Origin: an uncultured Selenomonadales bacterium
GTDB lineage: Bacteria > Bacillota > Negativicutes > Selenomonadales > Selenomonadaceae
Assembly: GCA_947307055.1 (NCBI GenBank)
Contig: CAMZHX010000015.1
Location: 1 to 51,284 of the forward strand
Length of the DNA: 51,284 nucleotides
Reading direction: 5' to 3'
A program made the translations under genes and the position numbers. Below are positions 49,882 to 51,284 of the stretch, one piece after another. The notes under the pieces are model-generated. The model worked only from the letters and a program-made list of their open reading frames with translations, did not search any database and was not told the origin of the DNA. How positions within the stretch are numbered: the first letter of the stretch is position 1; each line of letters opens with the position of its first letter.

Positions 49882-51270
49882 TTAATTAGTTATGCCAGGA
49901 TGCGTCATTTTTTCGGGCGACATGTAAATTTTAAGCTGTTCTTCGGTCAAAATGCCCTTTTCGAGGATAATTTCGCGAATCGGGCGGCGTGTAGCGTATG
50001 CTTCTTTAGCCAACATGGAGCATTGCTCGTATCCCAAGTGCGGAAGGAGCGCAGTAACCACGCCAACGGAGCTATCGAGCCATTTTTGGCACTGTTCGCG
50101 GTTCGGTTCAAGCCCGACAAGCAATTTATCGACAAAAGTGCGCGACGCATTCGCCAAATAGTTCATTGAAGAGCACAAATTGTAAGCCATAATCGGTTCC
50201 ATGACGTTTAATTCAAATTGCCCGTTCTCGACGCCCAAAGTAACTGCTAAATCGTTGCCGATGACCTGATAACACGCCTGATCCATGACTTCAGCGATAA
50301 CCGGATTAACTTTTCCGGGCATAATCGACGATCCTGGCTGACGTTTAGGCAAAAATATTTCATTCAGCCCGCAACGCGGTCCGGAAGCCATTAAACGGAA
50401 GTCATTTGCCATTTTTATGAGCACGAGCGCAGTATTTTTAAGCGCGGAGCTAACATCAACGAATCCGTCAGTATTATTTGTCGCGTCGATGATATTTGTG
50501 GACGTTTCAAAGTTTTCGCCGGTAATTTCGCGCAATTTGCGGGCGACAATCTTAATATAGCGCGGTTCAGCGTTCAAACCGGTGCCGACGGCGGTTCCGC
50601 CCATATTTATAAGGCGAATACTATCGATTGCCCATTCAATACGGCGAATTGAGCGGCGAACGGCGGACGCATACGAGCCCATTTCCTGTCCGAGCGTAAT
50701 CGGAACGGCGTCTTGCAGGTGAGTGCGCCCCATTTTTAAAATATCTTTGTATTCTTCAGCTTTTTGCTCAAGAGCGGAGGCTAAATAGTCCAAAGCGGCT
50801 GTAACGTTGTGGCTTTTGTAAGTTAAGCAAACTTTTATAGCGGTCGGGAGCGAATCGTTGGTTGATTGCGCCATATTTGCGTGATTATTGGGCGAAATAA
50901 TGTCGTAACGCCCTTTTTGCTCGCCGATAATTTCCAAAGCGCGATTGCAAAGGACTTCATTCATATTCATGTTAATTGAAGTGCCCGCGCCGCCCTGAAT
51001 CGGGTCGACAGGGAATTGATCGATAAATTCGCCGTCGATAATCTCTTCAGCGGCCTGAACGAGCGCGTTTCCGATTTTTCTATCGAGGCGACCGGTCTCC
51101 ATGTTAGCTTGAGCCGCCGCTTTTTTAACTTTGGCGAGAGATTTAATAAAATCTTCGTCCAAACGGCGTCCAGTGATGGTGAAATTCTCGATAGCGCGCA
51201 TAGTTTGCACTCCGTAATAGGCTTCATCGGGAATTTCGAGTTCTCCTAAAAAATCGTGTTCCTTTCTCAT
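49882..51270 (-). CDS. aspA: Aspartate ammonia-lyase
   Basis: 462 residues, normal for the family. Aspartate is deaminated to fumarate and ammonia; in anaerobes this feeds fumarate respiration. Signatures are GGAGTSINMNMNEVL (fumarase/aspartase region), QSTNDSLPTAIKV and the loop GSSIMPGKVNPV that closes over the substrate. AAGGTG precedes ATG 51270. It could be confused with fumarase class II, but the N-terminal RKEHDFLGELEIPDEAYYG and overall layout favour aspartase. thiN follows directly. Confidence 0.93.
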   Translation of the reverse strand: MRKEHDFLGELEIPDEAYYGVQTMRAIENFTITGRRLDEDFIKSLAKVKKAAAQANMETGRLDRKIGNALVQAAEEIIDGEFIDQFPVDPIQGGAGTSINMNMNEVLCNRALEIIGEQKGRYDIISPNNHANMAQSTNDSLPTAIKVCLTYKSHNVTAALDYLASALEQKAEEYKDILKMGRTHLQDAVPITLGQEMGSYASAVRRSIRRIEWAIDSIRLINMGGTAVGTGLNAEPRYIKIVARKLREITGENFETSTNIIDATNNTDGFVDVSSALKNTALVLIKMANDFRLMASGPRCGLNEIFLPKRQPGSSIMPGKVNPVIAEVMDQACYQVIGNDLAVTLGVENGQFELNVMEPIMAYNLCSSMNYLANASRTFVDKLLVGLEPNREQCQKWLDSSVGVVTALLPHLGYEQCSMLAKEAYATRRPIREIILEKGILTEEQLKIYMSPEKMTHPGITN

Positions 51271-51284
51271 GATTTTAGCACCTT

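Overview
The window reads as a chromosomal segment of an anaerobic Bacillota, most likely class Negativicutes (Selenomonadales-like). This is inferred, not proven. The support is the rpoD-trmK neighbourhood typical of Bacillota, an AddB-type rather than RecB-type nuclease subunit, the LmeA/DUF5693 envelope genes next to prfB, a TagG/Wzm-type export permease, flagellar fliI-fliJ, and a fermentative set (aspartate ammonia-lyase, dihydroxyacetone kinase). Start codons are often TTG or GTG behind strong AGGAGG-like sites. No tRNA, rRNA, prophage, transposase or CRISPR array was seen.

Layout. 1-2014 (-): 3'-truncated DNA topoisomerase III. 2173-6007 (+): two paralogous family-2 glycosyltransferases translationally coupled to a TerA-like protein, followed by a TerD protein. 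6091-7715: secreted DUF3298 protein and, convergent to it, a PiT phosphate transporter. 7790-14517 (-): a long same-strand block of arginine-phosphatase-like enzyme, RpoD, RecQ-like helicase, thioredoxin reductase, two mini-glutaredoxins and glutathione peroxidase. trmK diverges from it at 14603.

15248-20579 (-): the most interesting cassette. A MmeI-type (type IIL) restriction-modification enzyme overlaps by 8 bases the end of an 856-residue protein that carries an RNA-polymerase alpha-CTD-like domain, a sigma-70 region-4-like HTH and a long tail of apparent winged-helix modules. The pair has its own strong promoter. It sits between an orphan Wzm-type permease and trmK. 20641-26575 (-): mutS, a DUF2156-STAS fusion, a MATE transporter and the permease. 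26780-28348 (+): DUF1232, HTH and vWA (TerY-like) genes. 28397-29686 (-): rsmB.

29687-30073 has no ordinary gene. It holds a promoter, a hidden-SD hairpin, a 24-codon hydrophobic ORF, complementary 5' and 3' ends, and an intrinsic terminator: a candidate type I toxin or other structured small mRNA. 30074-39886 (-): azlD/azlC, an amidase, a lytic transglycosylase, fliJ, fliI, a coiled-coil protein, a GT8 glycosyltransferase with a C9 tract and a mosaic interior, DUF5693, LmeA-like and prfB with its programmed +1 frameshift. 39899-46786: a FakA-like protein with a degraded kinase motif, a long FtsA-like ATPase (+) and addB (-). 46976-49024 (+): dhaK, dhaL and a small Cys-rich protein behind a promoter with two palindromes. 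49197-51270 (-): aspA and thiamine pyrophosphokinase.

A theme that cuts across the window is short tandem repeats of about 7-8 bases in at least three sequence families. They lie in intergenic gaps and have also entered or capped protein genes (MmeI-like enzyme, AddB, the amidase start, the RF2 tail and possibly FliJ).
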